Of a DNA stretch of 64,000 nucleotides, positions 35,641-43,790 are shown piece after piece (the stretch's first letter is position 1; each line of letters starts with the position of its first letter). This DNA comes from Streptomyces triticisoli. GTDB taxonomy: Bacteria > Actinomycetota > Actinomycetes > Streptomycetales > Streptomycetaceae. The stretch is taken from assembly GCF_003270085.1 (NCBI RefSeq), contig NZ_QFDQ01000005.1:1-64000 (forward strand), read 5' to 3'. The position numbers were made by a program, and so were the translations under genes. A model generated the notes under the pieces. The model had not been told where the DNA came from. It worked only from the letters and a program-made list of their open reading frames with translations, and did no database searches.

Positions 35641-38526
35641 ATGAGGGATCTCCGGGAACTACGGGCCGGGCTGCGGGCGGCCGTGCGCGGTGAGGTGGAC
35701 TTCGGCACCACCGCGCGGGCGCTGACGACCATGGACGCCTCCAACTACCGCCGGGTGCCGCTCGGTGTGGTGGCTCCACGGGACGCCGACGACGTGGCGG
35801 CGGCCCTCGCGGTCTGCCGGACGTACGGCGTCCCCGTGGTGCCGCGCGGCGGCGGCACGTCGATCGCGGGACAGGCGACCGGGACGGGCGTGGTGCTGGA
35901 CTTCACCCGGCACATGAACCGGCTGCTGTCCGTCGACCCGGAGACGCGCACGGCCGTCGTCCAGCCCGGCCTCGTCCTCGACCGGCTCCAGGAGGCTGCC
36001 GCCCCGTACGGCCTGCGCTTCGGACCGGACCCCTCCACCCACAGCCGCTGCACTCTCGGCGGCATGATCGGCAACAACGCGTGCGGCTCCCACTCGGTGG
36101 CCTGGGGGACGACCGCGGACAGCGTGCGGGAGCTGTCGGTGGTCACCCCGCGCGGAGAACGGCTACGGCTGGGACAGGGGTGGGCCGGGGCCCCGGCGGG
36201 ACTGCGGGAGCTGGTGGACGGCGAACTGGCCAGGCTGCGCACCGGCTTCCCCGGGCTGCCCCGCCGTATCTCCGGATACGCCCTGGACGCGCTGCTGCCC
36301 GAGAAGGGCGCCGACGTGGCCCGCTCCTTCTGCGGCTCGGAGGGCACGCTGGGCGTGCTCACGGAGGCGGTCGTGGAGCTGGTGCGTGCCCCACGCGCGT
36401 GTGCGCTCGTCGTACTGGGTTACGCCGACGAGAGCGGGGCCGCCGAGGCGGCGGCCGGGCTCCTGGCGTACGGGCCGTTGACGGTGGAGGGCATGGCGGC
36501 CGACCTCGTGCCGTCCACGACGGGACTGCCGCGGGGCGGCGCCTGGCTGTTCGTCGAGACGGGCGGGGAGACGGAGGAAGAAGCACGCGCGGGTGCGGAG
36601 ACGATCGTCCGCGCGGCGGACGCCGTGGACTGCCTCGTGGTGACCGACCCGGCCCGGCAGCGCACGCTGTGGCGGATCCGGGAGGACGCCGGCGGTACGG
36701 CGACCCGGATGCCGGACGGCACCGAGGCGTGGCCGGGGTGGGAGGACTGCGCGGTGCCGCCGGCCCGGCTGGGCCCGTATCTGCGCGACTTCCGGGCGCT
36801 GCTGGCCGCCCACGGGCTGCGCGGCACGCCGTACGGGCACTTCGGGGACGGCTGCGTCCACGTCCGCATCGACTTCGACCTGCTGACGGAGGCGGGGATC
36901 GGCCGCTTCCGGCGGTTCTCGGAGGAGCTGGCCGAGCTGGTGGTGGCGCACGGCGGTTCGCTGTCCGGGGAGCACGGGGACGGGCAGGCGCGGGCCGAGC
37001 TGCTGCCGAGGATGTACGGCGCGGAGACGGTGGCCCTGTTCGAGCGGGTCAAGGGCGTCTGGGACCCCGACGACCTGCTCAACCCCGGGATACTGGTCCG
37101 TCCGGCTCCCCTGGACGCCGGCCTCCGCTTCTCCGTGCTGCCGCGCCGTCCGGTCGACGTGGTCTTCGGCTACCCGGGCGACGGCGGCGACTTCTCGGCG
37201 GCGGTGCGCCGGTGCGTGGGCGTCGCCAAGTGCCGTACGACGACCGTGTCGGGTCCGGCGGTGATGTGCCCCTCCTTCCGGGTCACGGGTGAGGAGCGGC
37301 ACTCCACGCGCGGGCGTGCCCGGCTGCTGCACGAGATGCTCGCGGGCGAGCTGGTGACCGACGGCTGGCGGTCGGCGGAGGTCCGGGACGCGCTCGACCT
37401 GTGCCTGTCGTGCAAGGGCTGCCGGTCCGACTGCCCGGTCGAGGTCGACATGGCCACGTACAAGGCGGAGTTCCTGCACCACCACTACGCCGGACGGCGC
37501 CGGCCCGCCGCCCACTACTCCATGGGGTGGCTTCCGGTGTGGCTGCGCTGGGCGGCCCGTACGCGCACCGCGCCACTGCTGAACGCGCTCGCCGCCGTAC
37601 GCCCGCTGGCCGCGGTGGCGAAACGGCTGGGCGGAATCGCGCCCGAACGGGGGATCCCGCGGGTGGCGGGGGAGCCGTTCACCCGGTGGTGGCGGAGGCG
37701 GGGAGGCGGTGAGAAGGAGCGGGGTGAGCTCGTCGTCCTGTGGCCGGACACCTTCACCGAGCACCTGTCGCCCTCCGTCGGCCGCGCGGCCGTACGCGTG
37801 CTGGAGGCGGCCGGGCTGCGGGTGGCGCTCCCGCCGACGCTGCGGCTGCGCCGGCCCCCGGTGGGCGACGGAAGCTCGGCACTGCTGAACCCCGTGTCCG
37901 TACTGCGCGGCCGGGGCCGGGTGTGCTGCGGGCTGACGTACGTCTCCACCGGCCAGCTCGACCGCGCCCGTACGGTGCTGCGCCGCACCCTCGACCTGAT
38001 GGAACCGGTGCTGGAGACCTCCGCCCCGGTCGTCGTCCTGGAGCCGAGCTGCGCCGCCGCCCTCCGTACCGACCTGCCGGAACTGCTGCCCGAGGACCCG
38101 CGCGCCCGCCGTCTGGCCGACCGCGTGCTGACCTTCGCCGAAACCCTCCGGCGCCACGCCCCGGGCTGGGCCCCGCCCCGCCTGGACCGTCCGGTCGCCG
38201 GGCAGACCCACTGCCACCAGCACGCGGTCCTCGGCGACACGGCCGACCGGGAGCTGCGTACGGCGGCGGGGCTGACCGGCGAGCTGTCCGGCGGCTGCTG
38301 CGGCCTGGCCGGGAACTTCGGCTTCGAGAAGGGCCACGCGGAGGTGTCGGCGGCCTGCGCCGAGGAACAGCTCCTGCCGTCGGTGCGGCAGGCGCCGGAC
38401 GGGGCGGTGATCCTGGCGGACGGCTTCTCGTGCCGTACGCAGCTGGAGCAGCTGGCGGGGGTGCGGGGGCGGCACCTCGCGGAGGTGCTGGCGGAGGGGC
38501 TGGGGGAAGGGCTGGGTGCGGACTGA
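35641..38526 (+). CDS. FAD-linked oxidase fused to iron-sulfur reductase (D-lactate/glycolate dehydrogenase type)
   Basis: 961 residues from ATG 35641. Residues 1-470 form an FAD-binding PCMH domain (VPRGGGTSIAGQATG, GGMIGNNACGSHS) and FAD-oxidase C domain (GTPYGHFGDGCVHVRIDFDL, SGEHGDGQARAE). A ferredoxin-like region follows, with MCPSF and CLSCKGCRSDCP as iron-sulfur ligands. The C-terminus has CCG-type heterodisulfide-reductase motifs (EPSCAAAL, GGCCGLAGNFGFEK). This matches large single-chain D-2-hydroxyacid dehydrogenases such as YdiJ, which pass electrons to the respiratory chain. Substrate D-lactate or a related hydroxy acid; not decidable from sequence. Confidence 0.88.
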   Translation: MRDLRELRAGLRAAVRGEVDFGTTARALTTMDASNYRRVPLGVVAPRDADDVAAALAVCRTYGVPVVPRGGGTSIAGQATGTGVVLDFTRHMNRLLSVDPETRTAVVQPGLVLDRLQEAAAPYGLRFGPDPSTHSRCTLGGMIGNNACGSHSVAWGTTADSVRELSVVTPRGERLRLGQGWAGAPAGLRELVDGELARLRTGFPGLPRRISGYALDALLPEKGADVARSFCGSEGTLGVLTEAVVELVRAPRACALVVLGYADESGAAEAAAGLLAYGPLTVEGMAADLVPSTTGLPRGGAWLFVETGGETEEEARAGAETIVRAADAVDCLVVTDPARQRTLWRIREDAGGTATRMPDGTEAWPGWEDCAVPPARLGPYLRDFRALLAAHGLRGTPYGHFGDGCVHVRIDFDLLTEAGIGRFRRFSEELAELVVAHGGSLSGEHGDGQARAELLPRMYGAETVALFERVKGVWDPDDLLNPGILVRPAPLDAGLRFSVLPRRPVDVVFGYPGDGGDFSAAVRRCVGVAKCRTTTVSGPAVMCPSFRVTGEERHSTRGRARLLHEMLAGELVTDGWRSAEVRDALDLCLSCKGCRSDCPVEVDMATYKAEFLHHHYAGRRRPAAHYSMGWLPVWLRWAARTRTAPLLNALAAVRPLAAVAKRLGGIAPERGIPRVAGEPFTRWWRRRGGGEKERGELVVLWPDTFTEHLSPSVGRAAVRVLEAAGLRVALPPTLRLRRPPVGDGSSALLNPVSVLRGRGRVCCGLTYVSTGQLDRARTVLRRTLDLMEPVLETSAPVVVLEPSCAAALRTDLPELLPEDPRARRLADRVLTFAETLRRHAPGWAPPRLDRPVAGQTHCHQHAVLGDTADRELRTAAGLTGELSGGCCGLAGNFGFEKGHAEVSAACAEEQLLPSVRQAPDGAVILADGFSCRTQLEQLAGVRGRHLAEVLAEGLGEGLGAD

Positions 38527-38638
38527 GCCGGGCGGGACAGCGGCGTGCGGGTCCCACACACCTGACTGGGTCCATTACCCTGGACCGAGCAGTACATCGC
38601 GATGAACGAAACCCGAGCTCAGCCCCCTGGATCGCCCC

Positions 38639-39598
38639 GTGACCACGCCCAGCGCCGCCACCACCCCGTCCCCCTCGACCCCCGTCGCCTCCCCGTCGGC
38701 CGATGTGTCCGCGTCCGGAGGGCCGGGCCGTTTCGGTTCGCTCGGGCCGGTCGGCCTGGTGCTCGGCGGCTGTGTCTCGGTGCAGTTCGGCGGCGCGCTG
38801 GCCGTGCTGCTGATCCCCAGGGCGGGTGCGCTCGGCGTGGTGACCCTGCGGCTGCTGGTGGCCGCGATCGTGCTGCTGCTGGTCTGCCGGCCGCGGCTGC
38901 GCGGGCACTCGCGCAGCGACTGGGGCACGGTCGTCGCCTTCGGCATCGCCATGGCCGGCATGAACGGCCTCTTCTACCAGGCCGTCGCCCGTATCCCGCT
39001 CGGCCCTGCCGTCACCCTGGAAGTGCTCGGCCCGCTCGCCCTGTCGGTGCTGGCCTCGCGTCGCCTGATCAACGTCGTGTGGGCCGGCCTCGCCCTGGGC
39101 GGTGTCTTCCTGCTCGGGGGCGGCGGCTTCGGCAGTCTGGATCCCGTGGGTGCCGCCTTCGCGCTGGCCGCGGGCGGGATGTGGGCGGCGTACATCGTCT
39201 TCAGCGCCCGTACCGGCCGACGCTTCCCGCAGGCCGACGGGCTGGCCCTGGCGATGGCGGTGGGGGCGGTGCTGTTCCTGCCGCTGGGGATCGCCGAGTC
39301 GGGCGCGAAGCTGGTCGATCCGACGACGTTCGCGCTGGGCGCGGCGGTCGCGCTGCTGTCCTCGGTCCTGCCCTACACCCTCGAACTGCTCGCCCTGCGC
39401 CGCCTGCCCGCCTCCACCTTCGCCGTCCTCATGAGCCTGGAACCGGCCCTCGCCGCCACGGCCGGCTTCCTCATCCTCGGCCAGTCCCTCACCACGCCCC
39501 AGTCCATCGCGATCGCCCTGGTCATCGCGGCGAGCATGGGGGCGGTGCGGACGCAGGTGGGGCGGGGGAAGGCGCCGGCGCCGAGGGTGGAGTCCTGA
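38639..39598 (+). CDS. EamA-family (RhtA-like) transporter
   Basis: 319 residues from GTG 38639. After 30 residues of Ser/Pro/Thr-rich tail come ten hydrophobic helices in two EamA repeats. Each repeat has a characteristic stretch: MNGLFYQAVARIPLGPAVTL and LPYTLELLALRRLPASTFAV followed by SLEPALAATAGFLILGQ. RhtA-type members export threonine, homoserine or other metabolites. Stands alone, 113 bp after the oxidoreductase gene. Confidence 0.9.
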   Translation: MTTPSAATTPSPSTPVASPSADVSASGGPGRFGSLGPVGLVLGGCVSVQFGGALAVLLIPRAGALGVVTLRLLVAAIVLLLVCRPRLRGHSRSDWGTVVAFGIAMAGMNGLFYQAVARIPLGPAVTLEVLGPLALSVLASRRLINVVWAGLALGGVFLLGGGGFGSLDPVGAAFALAAGGMWAAYIVFSARTGRRFPQADGLALAMAVGAVLFLPLGIAESGAKLVDPTTFALGAAVALLSSVLPYTLELLALRRLPASTFAVLMSLEPALAATAGFLILGQSLTTPQSIAIALVIAASMGAVRTQVGRGKAPAPRVES

Positions 39599-39650
39599 GG
39601 GCGGGCTCGCCTTCGAGGCGGCGGCCGAAAAACGCGCGGGAGGAATCATG

Positions 39651-39688
39651 CAAGCACGCTTGATTGCTTCAGTGGCCGCTGCCATGCT
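39651..39688 (+). promoter_or_regulatory. Promoter with overlapping palindrome before the acyl-CoA operon
   Basis: TTGATT at 39660-39665, 17 bases, then CATGCT at 39683-39688 and ATG six bases later fit a vegetative promoter with a leaderless message; no ribosome site precedes the ATG. CAAGCACGCTTG at 39651-39662 has inverted arms CAAGC/GCTTG and overlaps the -35 box. It is the natural candidate operator for the TetR protein at the end of the operon. Confidence 0.6.
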
Positions 39689-39694
39689 CCCCTC

Positions 39695-40489
39695 ATGGCC
39701 GATCCGACGCCCGTGTTCGACGATCTGTGTGAGGAAAGCGAAGAGCTCGACCGGCTGGTCGCCGGGCTGAGTGCCGAGCAGTGGGGACTCTCCACCCCCG
39801 CGGCCGGATGGACTGTCGCCCACCAGATCGCCCATCTCGCCTGGACCGACCGGTCCGCCCTGCTCGCCGTCACCGACCTGGACGGCTTCCACGCGCTGGT
39901 CGAGCAGGCGCTCGCCGCGCCCGGGTCGTTCGTCGACCAGGGCGCGGAGGAGGGCGCCGGGCTGCCGCCGGGTGAGTTGCTGGCGAGGTGGCGGAAGGGG
40001 CGGGCGGACCTCGACTCCGCGTTGCGTGCGGCGCCGCCCGGTGTCCGGTTCCCCTGGTACGGGCCGCCCATGTCGGGTGCGTCCATGGCGACCGGGCGGC
40101 TGATGGAGACCTGGGCGCACGGGCAGGACGTGGCGGACGCACTGGGTGTGGTGCGCACACCCACGGACCGGCTCAGGCATGTGGTGCGCATCGGGGTGCG
40201 AGCGCGGGACTTCGCCTTCGGAGGGCACGGGCTGCCCGTACCCTTCGAGGAGTTCCGCGTGGAGGTCGTCGGTCCCTCGGGCGACCTGTGGACGTACGGC
40301 CCCGAGGACGCCTCCCAGCGCGTCACCGGGCCCGCCCTCGACTTCTGCCTGCTGGTCACCCAGCGCGCCCACCGCGCCGACCTCGCCGTGCGCGCCGAGG
40401 GGCCGGACGCCGACCGCTGGCTGGACATCGCCCAGGCCTTCGCCGGGCCGCCCGGCGCCGGGCGGGCGCCCAAGGGGGCGGGCGAGTGA
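39695..40489 (+). CDS. TIGR03084 family protein (DinB-like, maleylpyruvate-isomerase-type fold)
   Basis: 264 residues. VFDDLCEESEELDRLVAGLS, GWTVAHQIAHLAWTD and METWAHGQDVADALG carry the His/Glu residues of the DinB four-helix metal site. TIGR03084 proteins are actinobacterial and often encoded beside acyl-CoA metabolism genes. The exact reaction is unknown; a thiol-dependent isomerase or hydrolase is possible by fold. First gene of the operon, with GTGA overlap to the AtuA-like gene. Probably translated from a leaderless transcript. Confidence 0.85.
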   Translation: MADPTPVFDDLCEESEELDRLVAGLSAEQWGLSTPAAGWTVAHQIAHLAWTDRSALLAVTDLDGFHALVEQALAAPGSFVDQGAEEGAGLPPGELLARWRKGRADLDSALRAAPPGVRFPWYGPPMSGASMATGRLMETWAHGQDVADALGVVRTPTDRLRHVVRIGVRARDFAFGGHGLPVPFEEFRVEVVGPSGDLWTYGPEDASQRVTGPALDFCLLVTQRAHRADLAVRAEGPDADRWLDIAQAFAGPPGAGRAPKGAGE

Positions 40490-42183
40490 CGCCGCGGCCC
40501 CTGCGGATCGGCAACGCCTCCGGCTTCTACGGCGACCGTTTCGACGCCATGCGCGAGATGCTCACCGGCGGCGAGCTGGACGTCCTCACCGGCGACTACC
40601 TCGCCGAGCTGACCATGCTGATCCTGGGCCGGGACCGGCTCAAGGACCCGGCGGCCGGGTACGCCCGCACCTTCCTGCGGCAGCTGGAGGAGTGCCTCGG
40701 GCTCGCCCACGAGCGGGGCGTGCGGATCGTGACGAACGCCGGCGGGCTGAACCCCGCCGGACTCGCCGACGCGGTGCGGGAGCTGGCCGGCCGGCTCGGC
40801 CTCCCCGTGCGCGTCGCCCAGGTGGAGGGCGACGACCTCACCGCCCACCACCCCGGCAGCCTCACTGCCCACGCCTACCTCGGCGGCTTCGGCATCGCTG
40901 CCTGCCTGCGCGAGGGCGCCGACGTGGTCGTCACCGGCCGGGTCACCGACGCGGCCCTGGTCACCGGGCCCGCCGCCGCCCACTTCGGCTGGCGGCCGGA
41001 TCAGTACGACCGGCTCGCGGGCGCCGTCGTCGCCGGGCACGTGCTGGAGTGCGGCGCCCAGGCCACCGGCGGCAACTACGCCTTCTTCACCGACCACGCC
41101 CTCCAGCGGCTGCGCCGCCCCGGCTTCCCGCTCGCCGAGATCCACGAGGACGGCACCTGCGTCATCACCAAGCACCCCGGCACCGGCGGTGCCGTCGAGG
41201 TGGGCACGGTGACCGCCCAGCTGCTGTACGAGACGAGCGGCGCACGGTACGCCGGGCCCGACGTCACGACGCGGCTGGACACCGTACGGCTCAGCCAGGA
41301 CGGCCCCGACCGGGTGCGCGTCGAGGGCGTGCGCGGGGAAGCCCCGCCGCCCACCCTCAAGGTCGGGCTCAACCGCCTCGGCGGCTTCCGCAACGAGGTC
41401 ACCTTCGTGCTCACCGGGCTCGACATCGAACGCAAGGCCGAGCTGGTGCGGCAGCAGATGCACGACGCGCTCGCGGCCGTCACGTCACCCCCCGGCGAGG
41501 TCCGCTGGGATCTCGTGCGCACCGACCGGCCCGACGCAGACACCGAGGAGACGGCGAGCGCGCTGCTCCGGCTGGTCGTACGGGACCGGGACCCGGAGGC
41601 CGTGGGGCGGGCGTTCAGCGGGGCCGCCGTGGAACTGGCGCTCGCCGGCTACCCCGGCTTCCACATGCTCGCGCCTCCCGGGAAGGGCGCGCCCTACGGC
41701 GTCTTCGAGGCCGCGTACGTCCCCCAGGGCGCCGTCGATCACACGGCCGTCCTCCACGACGGCCGTCGTATCCCCGTGCCCGCCCCCCACGACACACGCG
41801 TCCTTGAGGGCGTACCGGAGCCACCCCTGCCCGATCCCCCTCCGGACGGTCCCACCCGGCGTGCCCCGCTCGGGCTCGTCGCCGGGGCCCGCAGCGGGGA
41901 CAAGGGAGGGGACGCCAATGTCGGGGTGTGGGCGCGGTCGGAGGACGGCTGGCGCTGGCTCGCGCACGAGCTGACCGTCGACCGGTTCCGGCAGCTGATC
42001 CCCGAGAGCCGTGCGCTGCCCGTCGCCCGGCACACCCTGCCCGGCCTGCGCGCGCTGAACTTCGTCGTCGAGGGCATCCTCGGCGAGGGCGTCGCCGCCC
42101 GGCACCGGTTCGACCCGCAGGCCAAGGCGCTCGGCGAATGGCTGCGCTCCCGCCACCTGGACATCCCGGAGGTCCTGCTGTGA
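40486..42183 (+). CDS. AtuA-like (DUF1446) acyclic terpene utilisation family protein
   Basis: 565 residues from GTG 40486. The DUF1446 domain spans about 1-440: IGNASGFYGDRFDAMREML at the N-terminus, then VTNAGGLNPAG, VVVTGRVTDAALVTGP and ECGAQATGGNYAFF. The last 100 residues are the separate AtuA-like ferredoxin-fold domain, with GARSGDKGGDANVGVWAR. In Pseudomonas, AtuA is needed for citronellol/geraniol catabolism, but its reaction is not established. Here it sits directly before a two-subunit biotin carboxylase, as in atu clusters. Overlaps both neighbours by four bases. Confidence 0.9.
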   Translation: MTPRPLRIGNASGFYGDRFDAMREMLTGGELDVLTGDYLAELTMLILGRDRLKDPAAGYARTFLRQLEECLGLAHERGVRIVTNAGGLNPAGLADAVRELAGRLGLPVRVAQVEGDDLTAHHPGSLTAHAYLGGFGIAACLREGADVVVTGRVTDAALVTGPAAAHFGWRPDQYDRLAGAVVAGHVLECGAQATGGNYAFFTDHALQRLRRPGFPLAEIHEDGTCVITKHPGTGGAVEVGTVTAQLLYETSGARYAGPDVTTRLDTVRLSQDGPDRVRVEGVRGEAPPPTLKVGLNRLGGFRNEVTFVLTGLDIERKAELVRQQMHDALAAVTSPPGEVRWDLVRTDRPDADTEETASALLRLVVRDRDPEAVGRAFSGAAVELALAGYPGFHMLAPPGKGAPYGVFEAAYVPQGAVDHTAVLHDGRRIPVPAPHDTRVLEGVPEPPLPDPPPDGPTRRAPLGLVAGARSGDKGGDANVGVWARSEDGWRWLAHELTVDRFRQLIPESRALPVARHTLPGLRALNFVVEGILGEGVAARHRFDPQAKALGEWLRSRHLDIPEVLL

Positions 42184-43778
42184 CGGTCCTTTCCTCCGCC
42201 CTGGACACCGGCTCCCCCGACTACCGGGCCCACCGCGAGGCCATGCTCGCCAAGCTCGCCGAGCTGGAGGCCGAGCACGCCAAGGCGCTCGCGGGCGGCG
42301 GTCCGAAGTACGTCGAGCGGCACCGGCGGCGCGGCAAGCTGCTCGCGCGGGAGCGGATCGAGCTGCTGCTCGACCCCGACACGCCGTTCCTGGAACTGTC
42401 GCCGCTGGCCGCCTGGGGCAGCGACTACACCGTGGGCGCCTCGCTCGTCACCGGGATCGGGGTCGTCGAGGGCGTGGAGTGCCTGATCACCGCCAACGAC
42501 CCGACCGTGCGCGGCGGCGCCAGCAACCCGTGGAGCCTGCGGAAGGCGCTGCGGGCCAACGACATCGCGCTCGCCAACCGGCTGCCCTGCATCAGCCTCG
42601 TCGAGTCGGGCGGCGCCGACCTGCCCTCCCAGAAGGAGATCTTCATCCCCGGAGGCGCCATCTTCCGGGACCTGACCCGGCTGTCGGCGGCCGGCATCCC
42701 GACCGTCGCCGTCGTCTTCGGCAACTCCACCGCCGGCGGCGCCTACGTCCCCGGCATGTCCGACCACGTGATCATGGTCAAGGAACGCGCCAAGGTGTTC
42801 CTCGGCGGACCGCCCCTGGTGAGGATGGCGACCGGCGAGGAGAGCGACGACGAGTCGCTGGGCGGTGCCGAGATGCACGCGCGCGTGTCCGGCCTCGCCG
42901 ACCACTTCGCCGTCGACGAACACGACGCCCTCAGGCAGGCACGCCGTGTCGTCGCCCGCCTCAACCACCGGAAAGCCCACCCCGATCCCCCCGTCGCAGA
43001 GCCACCGAAATACGACGACGAGGAGCTTCTCGGCATCGTTCCCGGCGATCTGAAGATCCCCTTCGACCCCCGCGAGGTCATCGCCCGGATCGTCGACGCC
43101 TCCGACTTCGACGAGTTCAAGCCGCTGTACGGGACGAGCCTCGTCACCGGCTGGGCCGGCCTGCACGGCTATCCCGTCGGCATCCTCGCCAACGCCCGGG
43201 GCGTGCTGTTCAGCGAGGAGTCGCAGAAGGCCGCCCAGTTCATCCAGCTCGCCAACCAGCGCGACATCCCGCTGATCTTCCTGCACAACACCACCGGCTA
43301 CATGGTCGGCCGCGAGTACGAGCAGGGCGGCATCATCAAGCACGGCGCCATGATGATCAACGCGGTGTCCAACTCGCGGGTCCCGCACCTGTCCGTCCTC
43401 ATGGGCGCCTCCTACGGCGCCGGGCACTACGGCATGTGCGGGCGGGCCTACGACCCGCGCTTCCTGTTCGCCTGGCCCAGCGCCAAGTCCGCCGTCATGG
43501 GCCCGCAGCAGCTCGCGGGCGTGCTGTCGATCGTCGCCCGGCAGTCGGCGGCGGCGAAGGGGCAGCCGTACGACGAGGAGGCCGACGCGGCACTGCGGGC
43601 GATGGTGGAGCAGCAGATCGAGTCCGAGTCGCTGCCGATGTTCCTGTCCGGGCGGCTCTACGACGACGGCGTCATCGACCCGCGCGACACCCGCACCGTC
43701 CTCGGCCTGTGCCTCTCCGCCGTCCACACCGCCCCCTACGAGGGCGCGCGCGGCGGCTTCGGCGTCTTCCGGATGTGA
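42180..43778 (+). CDS. Acyl-CoA carboxylase beta (carboxyltransferase) subunit
   Basis: 532 residues from GTG 42180. The two crotonase-like halves of the carboxyltransferase are clear: FGNSTAGGAYVPGMSDHVIM and KVFLGGPPLVRMATGEE in the N half, IPLIFLHNTTGYMVGREYEQ and MGASYGAGHYGMCGRAYDPR in the C half. HNTTGYMVG with GGIIKHGAMMI resembles methylcrotonyl- and geranyl-CoA carboxylases rather than acetyl/propionyl enzymes. It transfers carboxybiotin CO2 onto the acyl-CoA. The alpha subunit gene follows after 12 bp. Confidence 0.92.
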   Translation: MTVLSSALDTGSPDYRAHREAMLAKLAELEAEHAKALAGGGPKYVERHRRRGKLLARERIELLLDPDTPFLELSPLAAWGSDYTVGASLVTGIGVVEGVECLITANDPTVRGGASNPWSLRKALRANDIALANRLPCISLVESGGADLPSQKEIFIPGGAIFRDLTRLSAAGIPTVAVVFGNSTAGGAYVPGMSDHVIMVKERAKVFLGGPPLVRMATGEESDDESLGGAEMHARVSGLADHFAVDEHDALRQARRVVARLNHRKAHPDPPVAEPPKYDDEELLGIVPGDLKIPFDPREVIARIVDASDFDEFKPLYGTSLVTGWAGLHGYPVGILANARGVLFSEESQKAAQFIQLANQRDIPLIFLHNTTGYMVGREYEQGGIIKHGAMMINAVSNSRVPHLSVLMGASYGAGHYGMCGRAYDPRFLFAWPSAKSAVMGPQQLAGVLSIVARQSAAAKGQPYDEEADAALRAMVEQQIESESLPMFLSGRLYDDGVIDPRDTRTVLGLCLSAVHTAPYEGARGGFGVFRM

Positions 43779-43790
43779 GGGACCGATCCA

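Noticed and set aside
38602..38700. Short frame starting MNETRAQPPGSPRDH before the EamA gene
   Set aside because: It continues as an out-of-frame shadow of the transporter gene; no ribosome site.
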